Source of the DNA: Diadema setosum
Lineage: Eukaryota > Echinodermata > Echinoidea > Diadematoida > Diadematidae
DNA length: 64,000 nt
Direction: 5' to 3'
NCBI RefSeq assembly: GCF_964275005.1
Contig: NC_092685.1
Location: 28,884,682 to 28,948,681, forward strand
This document shows positions 35,720-46,257 of this stretch, piece after piece. Every line of letters starts with the position of its first letter. Position 1 is the stretch's first letter. Both the position numbers and the translations under genes were made by a program. The notes beneath the pieces are model-generated. The model was given only the letters and a program-made list of their open reading frames with translations, ran no database searches and was not told the origin of the DNA.

Positions 35720-36780
35720 TTGTTATTCATATAATCAACCTAATCATAATGAGAATTTCAGGTAGCACTTCTTTCATCCGTCTTTCTAAAACTTTGACAA
35801 AATCTTGTAGTCAACATTTAACAAAGTAAAATGTAATTTTGAATTTACACACCATGCACACTCACACACACGCAACACACACACCACACACACAATGTCC
35901 GCACAACGACTACAAACATCTATCATACATAAACAGACAATGATATTGACCTATAAATACCATTAAGCTACAAATCCCAAACACCACTTGGGCAAGCCGA
36001 ACATTTTTGGTGGTTATAAGACACGGTTGTGTCTTCCAGCTGGTGATTGGTATCCTAATCAATTAGGAGCTACAACACAGAGTCATTATTAATGATTATG
36101 GTGTCCTTTTACCACGCTAAAAGAGATGTACATGATACATGTATCTCGCCTCTGTACCTAGCTTTCTAATCATGATCATAGAAAGCACATTACAATATTA
36201 ATATGTAATGCAATATCGATATCCGTAACCGACACATATTTCATATACAGTAACCAACCTAATCATGATGAATGACTTCTGGTCTATAACTTCTTGCATC
36301 TTTTTGCTAAAATTTTGGACAAAATATTGTAACTAACAACAAAGTAACGGGCCTGTTATTTTGAATATACATACCATGCAAACTCAGACTCACAAACACG
36401 CGTGCACACAACATACACACACACACACATACAATGTTCGTGATCAATAATCAATAACTACAAACACCTACCATACATAAACACACAGTGATATTGACAT
36501 AGCTATTATCAATCTACATATATCCTATAAACACTTCGGGAAGCCGAACCTCCTTTTTTTTGTACTTATAAGACACGTGTCTTCTAGCTGGTGATGACCG
36601 AATCACTTATATACCATACAACATAGTCATGATTATTATGGTGTGCTACTACTACGAAGCTAAAAGAAATGCACATACATAATATCTTGTCTCTTTGGGA
36701 GCTTCCTAATTATGATCACAGAAAGCACATTACAAAAGTAATACGTACATGTATAACCGACACATCTTTGAGAACTAAAA
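35720..36780. repeat. Tandem duplication of ~525 bp in the serpin 2 3' flank
   Basis: Unit A (about 35720-36240) and unit B (about 36240-36780) share in order: CAACCTAATCATRATGA, a TTTGACAAAATCTTGTA/TTGGACAAAATATTGTA block, a CA-rich stretch, CATACATAAACA, AAGCCGAAC, TATAAGACACG, GTCTTCYAGCTGGTGAT, AGAAAGCACATTACAA and AACCGACACAT. They differ at many positions. The block at 8720-9130 by serpin 1 is a third relative. Confidence 0.7.
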
Positions 36781-37228
36781 TCAGCCCACCAACAAGATCG
36801 ACCACTACTTAGAATTAGCAGGGAGTTTGAAGAGAGATATGATGACAATACAAGCGTAATAACAGAAGATTCCCTGACCTGCAGGCCTATATGCTGTATA
36901 GATATTCCCTAAACACTATACACTATGGATGTGACCATAATTGTAATCATGTAATCATATATAAAATGCATTGTATGATAAGGAATGTGGTTTTCACTTC
37001 TCTGGTATGATTATAAGCTACATGTACTTAATCAAAGCGAGCGTTAAAAACAAACAAACAACTAAATTACTAGTATGAGCCTTTGCATATCTTTGAGTAT
37101 TACCTACAATAACAAAGCGCTATTTTTGATAAGCATTCGAAAGGCCTAACACGATTTAGTACAAATTTACTCGTCTTTGATAACACGGTCACGGACGGAG
37201 TGCATCGACAAGTTCGCTTACAGGATGT

Positions 37229-38410
37229 TCAGTTTCCTGAGGTGTCCATGACCCTACCAATGAACAAAGTGCTCTGTGTAGGGCGATGACAAATCATAAA
37301 AAGGAAAGGATGATCAGCCCGGAAGTTAACGGGCTTCGGGGCGTCGAGAAAGACACAACCGCCAAATGCCATCATAACTGCCGTTGCAGCGGCAGCCTCA
37401 CTACCCTCTTCATTAATCTCGACAAAGGCCTTGTGGACCACATCAGAGATGTACAGATCACGATTACCCGAGATGCCCTCAAAGTTGGCCTTGTTTTCGT
37501 CAAACGCGTCTGTCATTCCCATGTCACTCAGGACCCCGTTCAGATTGAATTCATCTTCCACTCGGACTTTCGGCAGCCATATATTGACCAATCTCTCTTT
37601 GAGATTATCATTCCATCGTTTGAGCGTGTCAACAGAAAGGTTGGCTTCAAGGAGCGCGAGACCATCATCCTTGTTCGGCAGAGCAATCAACATGCTGAAA
37701 TTATTGCCTTCGTAAGGCAACTCCAACACCATGCAGTCCAGGGCGTTGTCCTCTGCTAGTTTAAAATCATCGGACTGGTGCATGAGTTGCACTGGTACCG
37801 TTTTCCTTTCGTCCAGGACCCTGAAGATCGACTGATTTGTTTGGTATGATTTGAATGGCGATGCCCATGGTCCTTTAAAGTATATTGCATTCACCAGCAC
37901 CATACGTGTGAGAGAATTCAGTACTCCGGGTGAGATGAAGTTCGTTATCTTTCCTTCTGTCTGTTCAGAGACCCAGTAGTTGATAGTATGGGCTACCTCA
38001 GGTAAGCCGAAGTCGGCAACCGCTTCTATGGTGGACTTATAAAATGCTGCGGCAGTGTTTAAGAACTCTTTAGAGAAAGGGTATCCAGCCTTTCCGTACA
38101 ATTTGTTTGCAGATCTGAGCTTGCAACGCGCGATTGGGTCGTGCATATAGGAATGGAGTTGTTTAAATGCCTCGTGAAGTTGGTCACCGTTAACATCCCT
38201 AAATTGCAGCACGTTTGACATTTGTATCGCTGTTTCATCGCCAGCTCCGGCGTAAGTCATTGCCAAGGCGGTTGAGATACTCAAAGGGGAAAAGAAGAGA
38301 TTTTGTCCCTTCCGTCCACCTGATACTTGTTGGTACATGTCTAGCGCGAATCCATTGTTGGCTTTGGCCAGCTGGGCTGTAGGTCTTGTTGGGCGCGTCG
38401 ATGATGCCAT
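37229..38410 (-). CDS. Serpin 2 (intracellular clade B-like)
   Basis: A 393-residue serpin in a single coding exon, starting at the ATG at 38410 (MASSTRPTRPTAQL). The open frame extends four codons further up without another ATG. A 3' splice site (ttctaactgcag) lies shortly upstream, as in serpin 1. Landmarks: NLFFSPLSISTALAMTYAGA, hinge EEGSEAAAATA, signature FRADHPFLFMI. P1 is predicted at G350 (15th from hinge G336), with F at P2 and C at P2'. No signal peptide. Residues from about 205 to 345 are almost identical to serpin 1, whereas the N-terminal part is roughly 80% identical and the reactive loop is unrelated. It is flanked downstream by the 525-bp tandem duplication. The protease target is unknown. 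A glycine P1 is unusual, so the true cleavage bond may be shifted to F349 or nearby. Confidence 0.95.
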   Translation of the reverse strand: MASSTRPTRPTAQLAKANNGFALDMYQQVSGGRKGQNLFFSPLSISTALAMTYAGAGDETAIQMSNVLQFRDVNGDQLHEAFKQLHSYMHDPIARCKLRSANKLYGKAGYPFSKEFLNTAAAFYKSTIEAVADFGLPEVAHTINYWVSEQTEGKITNFISPGVLNSLTRMVLVNAIYFKGPWASPFKSYQTNQSIFRVLDERKTVPVQLMHQSDDFKLAEDNALDCMVLELPYEGNNFSMLIALPNKDDGLALLEANLSVDTLKRWNDNLKERLVNIWLPKVRVEDEFNLNGVLSDMGMTDAFDENKANFEGISGNRDLYISDVVHKAFVEINEEGSEAAAATAVMMAFGGCVFLDAPKPVNFRADHPFLFMICHRPTQSTLFIGRVMDTSGN

Positions 38411-39829
38411 GGCAAATGACAAGGTAAAAATCTGCAGTTAGAAAAGGGAAGGATACAAAATGTAGTTTACATCACTTACAGAGATACAATTTGAGCGAAT
38501 ATGCGTTCACAATAGTCTCAGGAACTTTTGACGAGTAGAAACGTATGTTTATGATTCAGAAATAGTCTTCGATCGCGCTCATTTGGTCCTTACGTCATTC
38601 GTGTCGTATTCTTCCCTCTTTTTTTTGTTGTTCATAATTATGTTAAAACAAAGCATATAGGATAGTGATGAATGTCTTCGAGCACAGGGGTGAAAATGAT
38701 CCCTTGCGACAACACGAAAACAGAACAAAACTAGACCTATAAAAGTGGCATCGTGGTGTATGTAGGCTCTATATAAAGGAAATTATAGATATATGCTCCT
38801 GTATTGATCGCGAAGTATTTTTAAGTGCGACGAAATAAAATGTATGTAAAAGTAAGTTATCGTGTCACCTATTCTGATAAAAAATGTATGTAGTATTTAT
38901 ATTGTATTGCAAAATAGCTCAATTCGGCCTGCTGCGGACTATCATGGGTTGTTCCGTTGTTTCTGTTGTTAAGTAAATGTACATAGATGTATGTGTATAC
39001 CTAAATGCATTGTTGTTCATTGGAAAGGTTATACAATACATCATTCTCATTGCATTTTCAAGTGTATTTCTTAAAGTTCCCTATACTAGTGTGTATGTGT
39101 TGTTGTTGTTTCTTTTTTACATACAGTGTAGTTTTGTCCCGTGACTTCGGATTATCATAAATGGACGCGCGATAATAATGTTATGGGCAGAAGAACGTTT
39201 AGTATGTACTTGGGGTGAAGAAATTTCAGTGTAATTTTCATGTGTTTTGTACAACTTATTTGATGTAACGTGTCATAACTGCAACGAAATAAATCATGTG
39301 ATTGTAATCACATCAGTTCATTGTTCTTCATTGTCCTGTTACAAAAATTCTCGAATATGACTTGATTCCTTGGAAACATCGGAGCTGTAAACTGCAACTC
39401 CACAACATACCAAAATAAAGTTAAACAACAACTGAACTGAATGTGCGTTATTCCTTCAAACCAACTTAAACATGGAAATGTATTTTCCTCAGTGGTACAC
39501 GATATTGTTGGCACTTAGGACAGGTTCTCAAACGTATTGCCAAGTATTTTTTTTATTATGTTTTTTTTATTGATCGTTCTATACGTACATAATCCAATCT
39601 ATCGTTATCGTAAGAACATGAAAAAGTCTTCATGACAATGGAGTGAAATCCTGAAGAGAAAACTGCATTTACATGCTAGTTTATCCAGGCCTGGGGCATA
39701 CCAGTCAACTTTTAATGTCTCGAGAATACGATCCAAACATAATTTAGTACAAGTGTAAAGGGCCTACGTACTAAAGGACGTCTTCAATGAAAAAAACAAA
39801 TAAACATAACTCTATTCTATAGAGCTTTT

Positions 39830-40030
39830 GATTTGATTTGCTTTATTTCTGCTTAATTCCGTTACATCAGATATGATTATGTACATGTCATTTATGACAA
39901 ACAGTATATCGACACACAGTTTTTAGTACAATTATACAAGACAAATACAAACAGCTTATGAAACTTAAACAGAAGGGTCTCCAAAATAAGCCGAGGCTTG
40001 ACGGTATGGAGACTATATGCTTACCTACTC
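39830..40030 (-). mobile_element. Probable LINE 3' end (CR1/L2-like tail)
   Basis: On the minus strand the sequence runs through CATAAATGACATGTACATAATC, then AGAAATAAAGCAAATC and repeats of AAATC. This is the usual end of CR1/L2-like LINE copies: polyadenylation-like hexamer plus short tandem tail. No coding part remains. Confidence 0.4.
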
Positions 40031-41564
40031 TGGATAGAATAGGGAATAGAGAAAGAGAGAAATAGGGAAGGGTAGGGGGAAGAGGGAAAGTTACAGAGTG
40101 TATGTGTACCACTCCAACTACTTTACGATAGATGATAAATACAATATGATAATGATATTAAAGTTTACACGTTCAGTTGCCTTTGCCGGAGTAATGACCG
40201 AATATGCACTATGAAAATAATAATGTGTGAATACAAAGTATCCTATACATATTGTTATCTGATATGGAATGAAATATATCGTGCTTATTTCATGTACGCA
40301 GTAATGGTAAGGCACATCGTACACATACATATACATGCTCATATAATATACATGATGTACCTATCCTATACATACATATATATTCATATTCATAATATGG
40401 ATAGATAAATAAATCGATATATGTATGCACACATACATGCATCATGTACCACGTAAATATTCATATTCACTGCTTTTTGACTTCTGAAAATTATGTGAAA
40501 GGTCAAATATTCTTTGTTCTTATTCTTTTCCACACCAAAATATCTTACTATTTTCGATATTTTGATTTGTATGATGCATTGGTGTAACATGTCAAACATT
40601 GCATGATGAGAAAGACGAACAACAAAACTTCGACAATAATTATTGGACAACCACAAACCCACGGGAGCATCAACGCGCGCTGAAACCATAAGAACAAGTT
40701 TAACAGGTCAAATATTACTGCATGGGGGCAGTGGCTATACAAATGAGTGGATCTTACTAGTCCAGATACTGGACGATTTTTATCATCCGCATTCCCCACA
40801 CACTCGGCACCCACCCAATGCGCCCAACCGCTGATTGCGACACTCCGCCAAATGGTACTCCCGAAAATGAGGGGTAATCATGTGTGATGCAGTGTACATA
40901 CAGACACCATCAACGTACGTCCGTACACACGCACACTACGAATACAGTCCAGGAAGTGGACTAGGATCTTACCGGAGCAATGCATCACATACGCATGTTG
41001 GCTTGTATTGTTCGATTCATAATACCCTGATCATCACTTATATTATGTGGCCAAAAGAAAATCTGATATACCACGTATTTCATAATAACTTTTCTAATTT
41101 TATTCAGTTTGTGTACATGTATAGTACTTGGATATCGTATTCATACGACCATAAAAAGAAAGAAAAAGAAGACAAAAAAAGAAGAAACATTCTGAACCAT
41201 GCAAGATTCTGTCAATGACATCATTTGTCAATCACTGGTAAAGCAATACAATCGTAATTATGATGTACAACAGACAATGGAACGCACCTTCTCCCAGAAT
41301 GAGTATAACTTGTGTATCATGTACATACTTTGAGCATATTAAGTGGCACGTTTCCCTGCAATGACAACACTTACGTAGTAATGATTGACAGGTGTCATCG
41401 ATAGCATCTTAGTTTAGAGTTTGTGTGTTTGTTTTGTCTTGTTGTGTTATGTTTTTGGTATGGGCATATCCAAGAAATCTGAGGAAATATAGGACACAAA
41501 TTGTATCATATAACATACACGTATTTAGTTGTTCATTTTGCCACATACGTAATGTTGAGTGTAT

Positions 41565-42008
41565 CAGGCTGCGTTCACATAGAAGTATACTATTCGGGTA
41601 TTCGGGCTCGTTTTTCGAGGGCACGCGAATAGCTTGAATCGAACGATAGGATTTCCTCACACCGGTTCACATAGGAGGGCACTATTCGAAAGTACCGAAT
41701 AGCTGTGAAAAGTATAGCAAAGTGGGAATCGAACTTGTTCGATTTTCTTGCAGCGTATACCGTCTCTCGTTTATGAAATAATGACAATTTTGGTCTGGAT
41801 TTGCCCTTTAGCAAAAATAAGCATGTATACTGACATTCTGATGCAGTTTAGAAATTGTTAATAAGATTTGCTAGGATGTATGAGGAAGAAATCCTCACTG
41901 CATGGGATGGTGAGTTGACGGTGCGGGTGATGGTGTATTCGGGGCCCGAATAGCGAATACCGAATAGCGAATAGCGAATACCGAATACTTCTATGTGAAC
42001 GCAGCCTG
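41565..42008. mobile_element. 444-bp MITE with perfect 24-bp terminal repeats
   Basis: Both ends begin CAGGCTGCGTTCACATAGAA and continue GTAT, perfectly inverted over 24 bp. Inside each end are CGAATAC/CGAATAG words, several in tandem at the right end (41945-41988), and there is an internal GGTTCACATAGGAGGGCA. No transposase. The flanks GAGTGTAT and ATGAATCA do not form a clean duplication, so the superfamily is left open. The perfect termini suggest recent activity. Confidence 0.8.
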
Positions 42009-43790
42009 ATGAATCAACACAAGTTAACATACAATTGCGTCGCATAGTTCCTTCAAGGAAGCAGGAGATATCTACTAAGCAGTGCAGAACATCGTCAGTA
42101 GGCCTATACATGTACGACACAGGTCAACAAACACAACGAAAGCCCAAAACCCAAGCCACTTAGAAATGATCACGAACCAACTGCGCACATTGTGCGCTAT
42201 TTACGACTTCCGGTATGCTTCTACAATACAGTATAACCAAACTCATTCCACTATACGCTGAAGGTTTATAAAAGATACAATGTATATGCGCAGACGAAGT
42301 AAAATCAGTCACCACGGAATGGCTATATTGTACAAAGTTTGAAGACATGTTCCAAGAATGTCCTATACGGTGCAATTGTTGCACATATCGTAAGAAAAAA
42401 AAAATCATTTTTGACCTTGACCAATGACCTCCCGTGATTTTCACCATGATTGAATGGACTATTCCCTCAGACGTGCATCAACATCCCAATAAGTTTGATG
42501 ACGTGCAGTACTCAAGTATGCCTACTGCGTAAGTCATAGTACTGAAAAGTAGGCAATCTCTTCATATATCATGGCAAATTCAATACTTTAAGGCGTACGG
42601 TGTGTATGTAATTAAATATCTGAATTTCTCCCATCCTCATATACTGCAAATATAAACAAAGTACAAGAAAACCCTCTGAGATAATTTCATGAGCACTAAA
42701 CGAAACTAAACAGCTATAGTATACGCTGTAGCTCTGTTTGAGGAATGGTGTAACAATATGGAGAGACAGAGAAGCACAAGGCAAGACAATAATGCCAAAC
42801 AGCAGGTGCATTTTTCTACAAAACAGTAATTATGACGTTCGCGTAAATAAATTAAGCTGAAGTATCAGTGTGATCAACGGTAACAGCGATGACAATAGCC
42901 TGATAAAGGAAGTAAGAGGGAAGCTCAAAACTTCAAGTTGGTACACGGTAATGTATCTCAATCAATGCCATTGTCGGCTATTCCCTTGCTATATAATGAT
43001 AATTTTCGCGTGTTTTTGGTATACATAATACATTGTACTTGAAAATCAGTCATAAGTAAAGACTATAAAATGACCACAATGAATGTAAAAAAACAAAAAA
43101 CAAACTTTACCATTTCAAATCTTCCCGTTTAATCAGCATTTATGCATGAATGACGTTGTATTTTGATCTGCTGATGTGATATGCATGTATGTACGCTACT
43201 TATCAATAGTTGATGTTTCTAATGAGGTTGAAACTTTTCTATGTACGTTAATGTATGAATACCTTATTAAACACCAGAAGAAAACATTTCAGATGACGGC
43301 TAGTATACGCATATATCACTAATTTCATGACCGGTTACTAACGCCTTCAATTTTCATAATCTATATCTTAGTCTCAATACAATTTAGGACTACATTAGCC
43401 ACAGAAGAAAAAAAGCATTGAAAATAAATGTATGCACGAAACACTAACATTTCAACAACTAAACACACCACACAGTGTAAGTCTGCTTGTTTTCCTTAAA
43501 TGAAGTTGATACAGTGTACAAATATGTATATAATAAGTCTCTTATAACGACTGTTATCACTTAACTGTCATCAGTTTGTAAACTCAGATATGATAAAAGC
43601 TGCAAGATTTTAAGATAACACGAGGGAATAATGGATACTGCAGCACACATTTGCCCAAACATAGCATTCCTACACTTTCATATTAAATTGATATACATTG
43701 TACTTAGTGAACTATTGTATGCTACAAATTCAAAGTGAATATCTATTACATGTCATCACTCTTCTTGAAGATATATGACAATTAAACAAT

Positions 43791-44071
43791 TTTGTAAGTA
43801 TATGTATACCAGTACACTGTAAGCATGACATGTAAGTACATGTATTTCTGAATACATTGTAAGTACAGTATGCATAATATACACACAATATATTTATATG
43901 CTATTTTAATGTGAAAAATGAAATTTTTGTAAGTAAATTTTGTAAGTATATGTATACCAGTACACTGTAAGTATGACATGTAAGTACATGTATTTCTGAA
44001 TACATTGTAAGTACAATATGCATAATATACACACAATATATGCTATTTTAATGTGAAAAATGAAATAGAAA
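43791..44071. repeat. 148-bp direct tandem duplication
   Basis: TTTGTAAGTATATGTATACC starts at 43791 and again at 43939. The two copies are nearly identical through the end of the shared region at about 44071. Differences: a few substitutions and a small deletion near ATATATTTATATGC. Recent origin; non-coding. Confidence 0.85.
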
Positions 44072-45078
44072 CTGTAACCTACCATTAATAAACATTTTTT
44101 CTTTATAAAACGTATTCCATCAACTTACCACAAAATTAAAACGTAAAAAATTAAAAAGTGAAACAATAATTCAGACAATCAACTATAAAAGCTACTGGTA
44201 TTCATCTACATGTATTAACCACTTTCCTTTCTCCAACTTGTCTTTCTAGCAGTGAAACAAAAGCCCTTATACCCTGATACAGGAATGTATCATATCCTGT
44301 GCAGGTACAGGTCTTAAAGAACCTTCTATAGTTGTGTGACTCATTCCCATGAATTAATATATTTCTGTTTTCAAAGGCACCATGACTGATATAACATAAT
44401 ATGAAAATAAGTCAGGTCTTTTTAACCAAAGACTCAATACATGTGTTTGTAATAAAATAGTGAAGAGACATATTTTTGCTACTTAAGTGACTGTGGCAAC
44501 AACACCATCTGCCTCATAATTTTGTATTACATGTATTGCAGAACCCTATGTGGAAAACTTCATTCTTCACATGTACAACAACATGCACATATCCCTGTAG
44601 CACAAGGGACAATAAGCCAATTTGGAGATAGCTCATGAACACATTGGTCTGAATGACTTTTCTTTTATCTCAGATAGGGGGACTTCTTGTTTTCAGAGCG
44701 AAATAATGCATAAGTTCTATGTTACAATAATGGAATTCATTAATCTTGTTCAAACAAGGAATGAACTTGTGTAAACCAGATGACCATAATGATCTGTCTA
44801 CTAACATTTGGGGAAGCATCCATTTTATTATTTTGCACTGAATGTATTAACAATGTCCTTCTATTGATATTGACAAATACCACTTTTGCTGTCAGGTCGA
44901 TGTGCTGCCAAGCAGCATTTATAAGGATTACGTGAATTATCATTACATCACAGATTCTCATCCCAGTGAACTTAAAAACCAACATGCCTGTTGGTATAAA
45001 CAACATTTTTTTTTTCTGCTTGTAGAAGTAGAACTCCAAACAGGTTGATTGTTTTAGAGAAACAAGACCTCAGACTGT

Positions 45079-46257
45079 TTAAGCAGTGTCCATGACTCGC
45101 CCAAGGAATAAGATCGTTTGGCTCTCACGGTGACAAATCATGAACAGGAATGGATGGTCAGCCCGAAAGATAATTGGCTTCTCTGGTTCACGTGGCATGG
45201 CACAACGCAAATTCATAACAACAGCTGTTGCTGCTGCTGCTTCACTTCCCTTTTCATTCACATCCACAAAAGCCTTGTGGACAACTTCAGAGATAAAGAG
45301 GTCTTGTTTTCCTGAAATGCCTGAAAAATTAGCTCTGTTTTCATCAAAGGCATCCTTCATTCCCATCTTGACAAGGACTTGATTTAGACTGAACACATCT
45401 TCCAGTTTAAACTTTGGCATCCAGACTTTGGCAAGCTTCTTTCGTAATTTCTTATTCCAGCCTTGAAGTACTTCAGCAGACAGTTTCTCTTCGAGCTTTG
45501 GAAGGCCATCATCCTTGTTTGGCAAAATGACCAGCATATTCAAATCTTGACCCTGGTATGGCATTTCTAAGACAATGCATTCATTAGCGTCATCTACAGC
45601 AACCGGAAATTTACCAGACTGAAACATGAGATTGACAGGTACTTTCTGACGGTCATCAAGAACTTTGAAAACATCTGCTTTAGTTTTGTTAGCATTAAAC
45701 TGAGATGCCCAGTTCCCCTTGAAGTAGATGGCATTCACTAGGACAAGTCTTGTCAGTGGTCCAAGCACTCCAGGTGCAATGAGGTCTTTAATCTTTCCAT
45801 TGGTCTGTTCAGAGACCCAATCATTAATGCTCTTCCTTGCTGCAGGAGATCCAAAATCTGGCACAGCTTCTACCATGGAATCATAAAACTCTGCCGCAAT
45901 TTGCAGGAACTCTTCAGTGAATGGATACGCTGCTTTTCCATACAGCTTGTTGGCAGTTTTGAGCGTGTAACCAGGATTCTGAGTGAAGAGATGTGTTGTT
46001 AGTTCCTTGAAGGCTTGATGAACTTTGTTGTCGCTAAATTTGCTGAACTGAAGCACACTGGACATTTGTAATGCTGTATCTTCTCGAGCTCCAATGTAGG
46101 TCATGGCCAAAGCAACTGAGATGCTGAAGGGAGAGAAAAACAGGTTCTTGTTCTGTTTTTCCCCCTTCAGGGCTTGGAAAAGTTGCATCCCAAAAGTGTT
46201 GTTTGCAACAGCTAGCTGCTCTGCATGCCTGGTTGGTGGCTGTTTGGAAAGGGCCAT
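45079..46257 (-). CDS. Serpin 3 (intracellular clade B-like, Arg at P1)
   Basis: A 392-residue serpin in a single coding exon. ATG at 46257, with a likely 3' splice site (cttatattgtag) about 10 nt upstream, matching serpins 1 and 2. Landmarks: NLFFSPFSISVALAMTYIGA (about 38-57), LVNAIYFKGNW, hinge EKGSEAAAATA, signature FRADHPFLFMI. No signal peptide. Counting from hinge G337, P1 is R351 and P1' is C352 (sequence VVMNLR|CAMPRE). An Arg P1 predicts inhibition of trypsin-like proteases, an inference from the known P1 rule. It is clearly older than the serpin 1/2 split. Its loop has the same length as serpin 2 and is two residues shorter than serpin 1. Confidence 0.95.
   Translation of the reverse strand: MALSKQPPTRHAEQLAVANNTFGMQLFQALKGEKQNKNLFFSPFSISVALAMTYIGAREDTALQMSSVLQFSKFSDNKVHQAFKELTTHLFTQNPGYTLKTANKLYGKAAYPFTEEFLQIAAEFYDSMVEAVPDFGSPAARKSINDWVSEQTNGKIKDLIAPGVLGPLTRLVLVNAIYFKGNWASQFNANKTKADVFKVLDDRQKVPVNLMFQSGKFPVAVDDANECIVLEMPYQGQDLNMLVILPNKDDGLPKLEEKLSAEVLQGWNKKLRKKLAKVWMPKFKLEDVFSLNQVLVKMGMKDAFDENRANFSGISGKQDLFISEVVHKAFVDVNEKGSEAAAATAVVMNLRCAMPREPEKPIIFRADHPFLFMICHRESQTILFLGRVMDTA

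Larger units (their letters stand above)
38423..45078. other. Gene-free stretch between serpins 2 and 3
   Basis: Left edge: serpin 2 5' flank (38565-38700 resembles 10960-11110). The rest is A+T-rich with small repeats listed separately. The block at 42405-42530 (TTTTTGACCTTGACCAATGACCTC and onward) looks like a fragment of a dispersed repeat rich in TGACC words. No coding exon was recognised. Confidence 0.55.

Noticed and set aside
38411-38422. Upstream start for serpin 2
   Set aside because: The four extra codons have no ATG. The ATG at 38410 aligns with the starts of serpin 1 and matches its MASST N-terminus.
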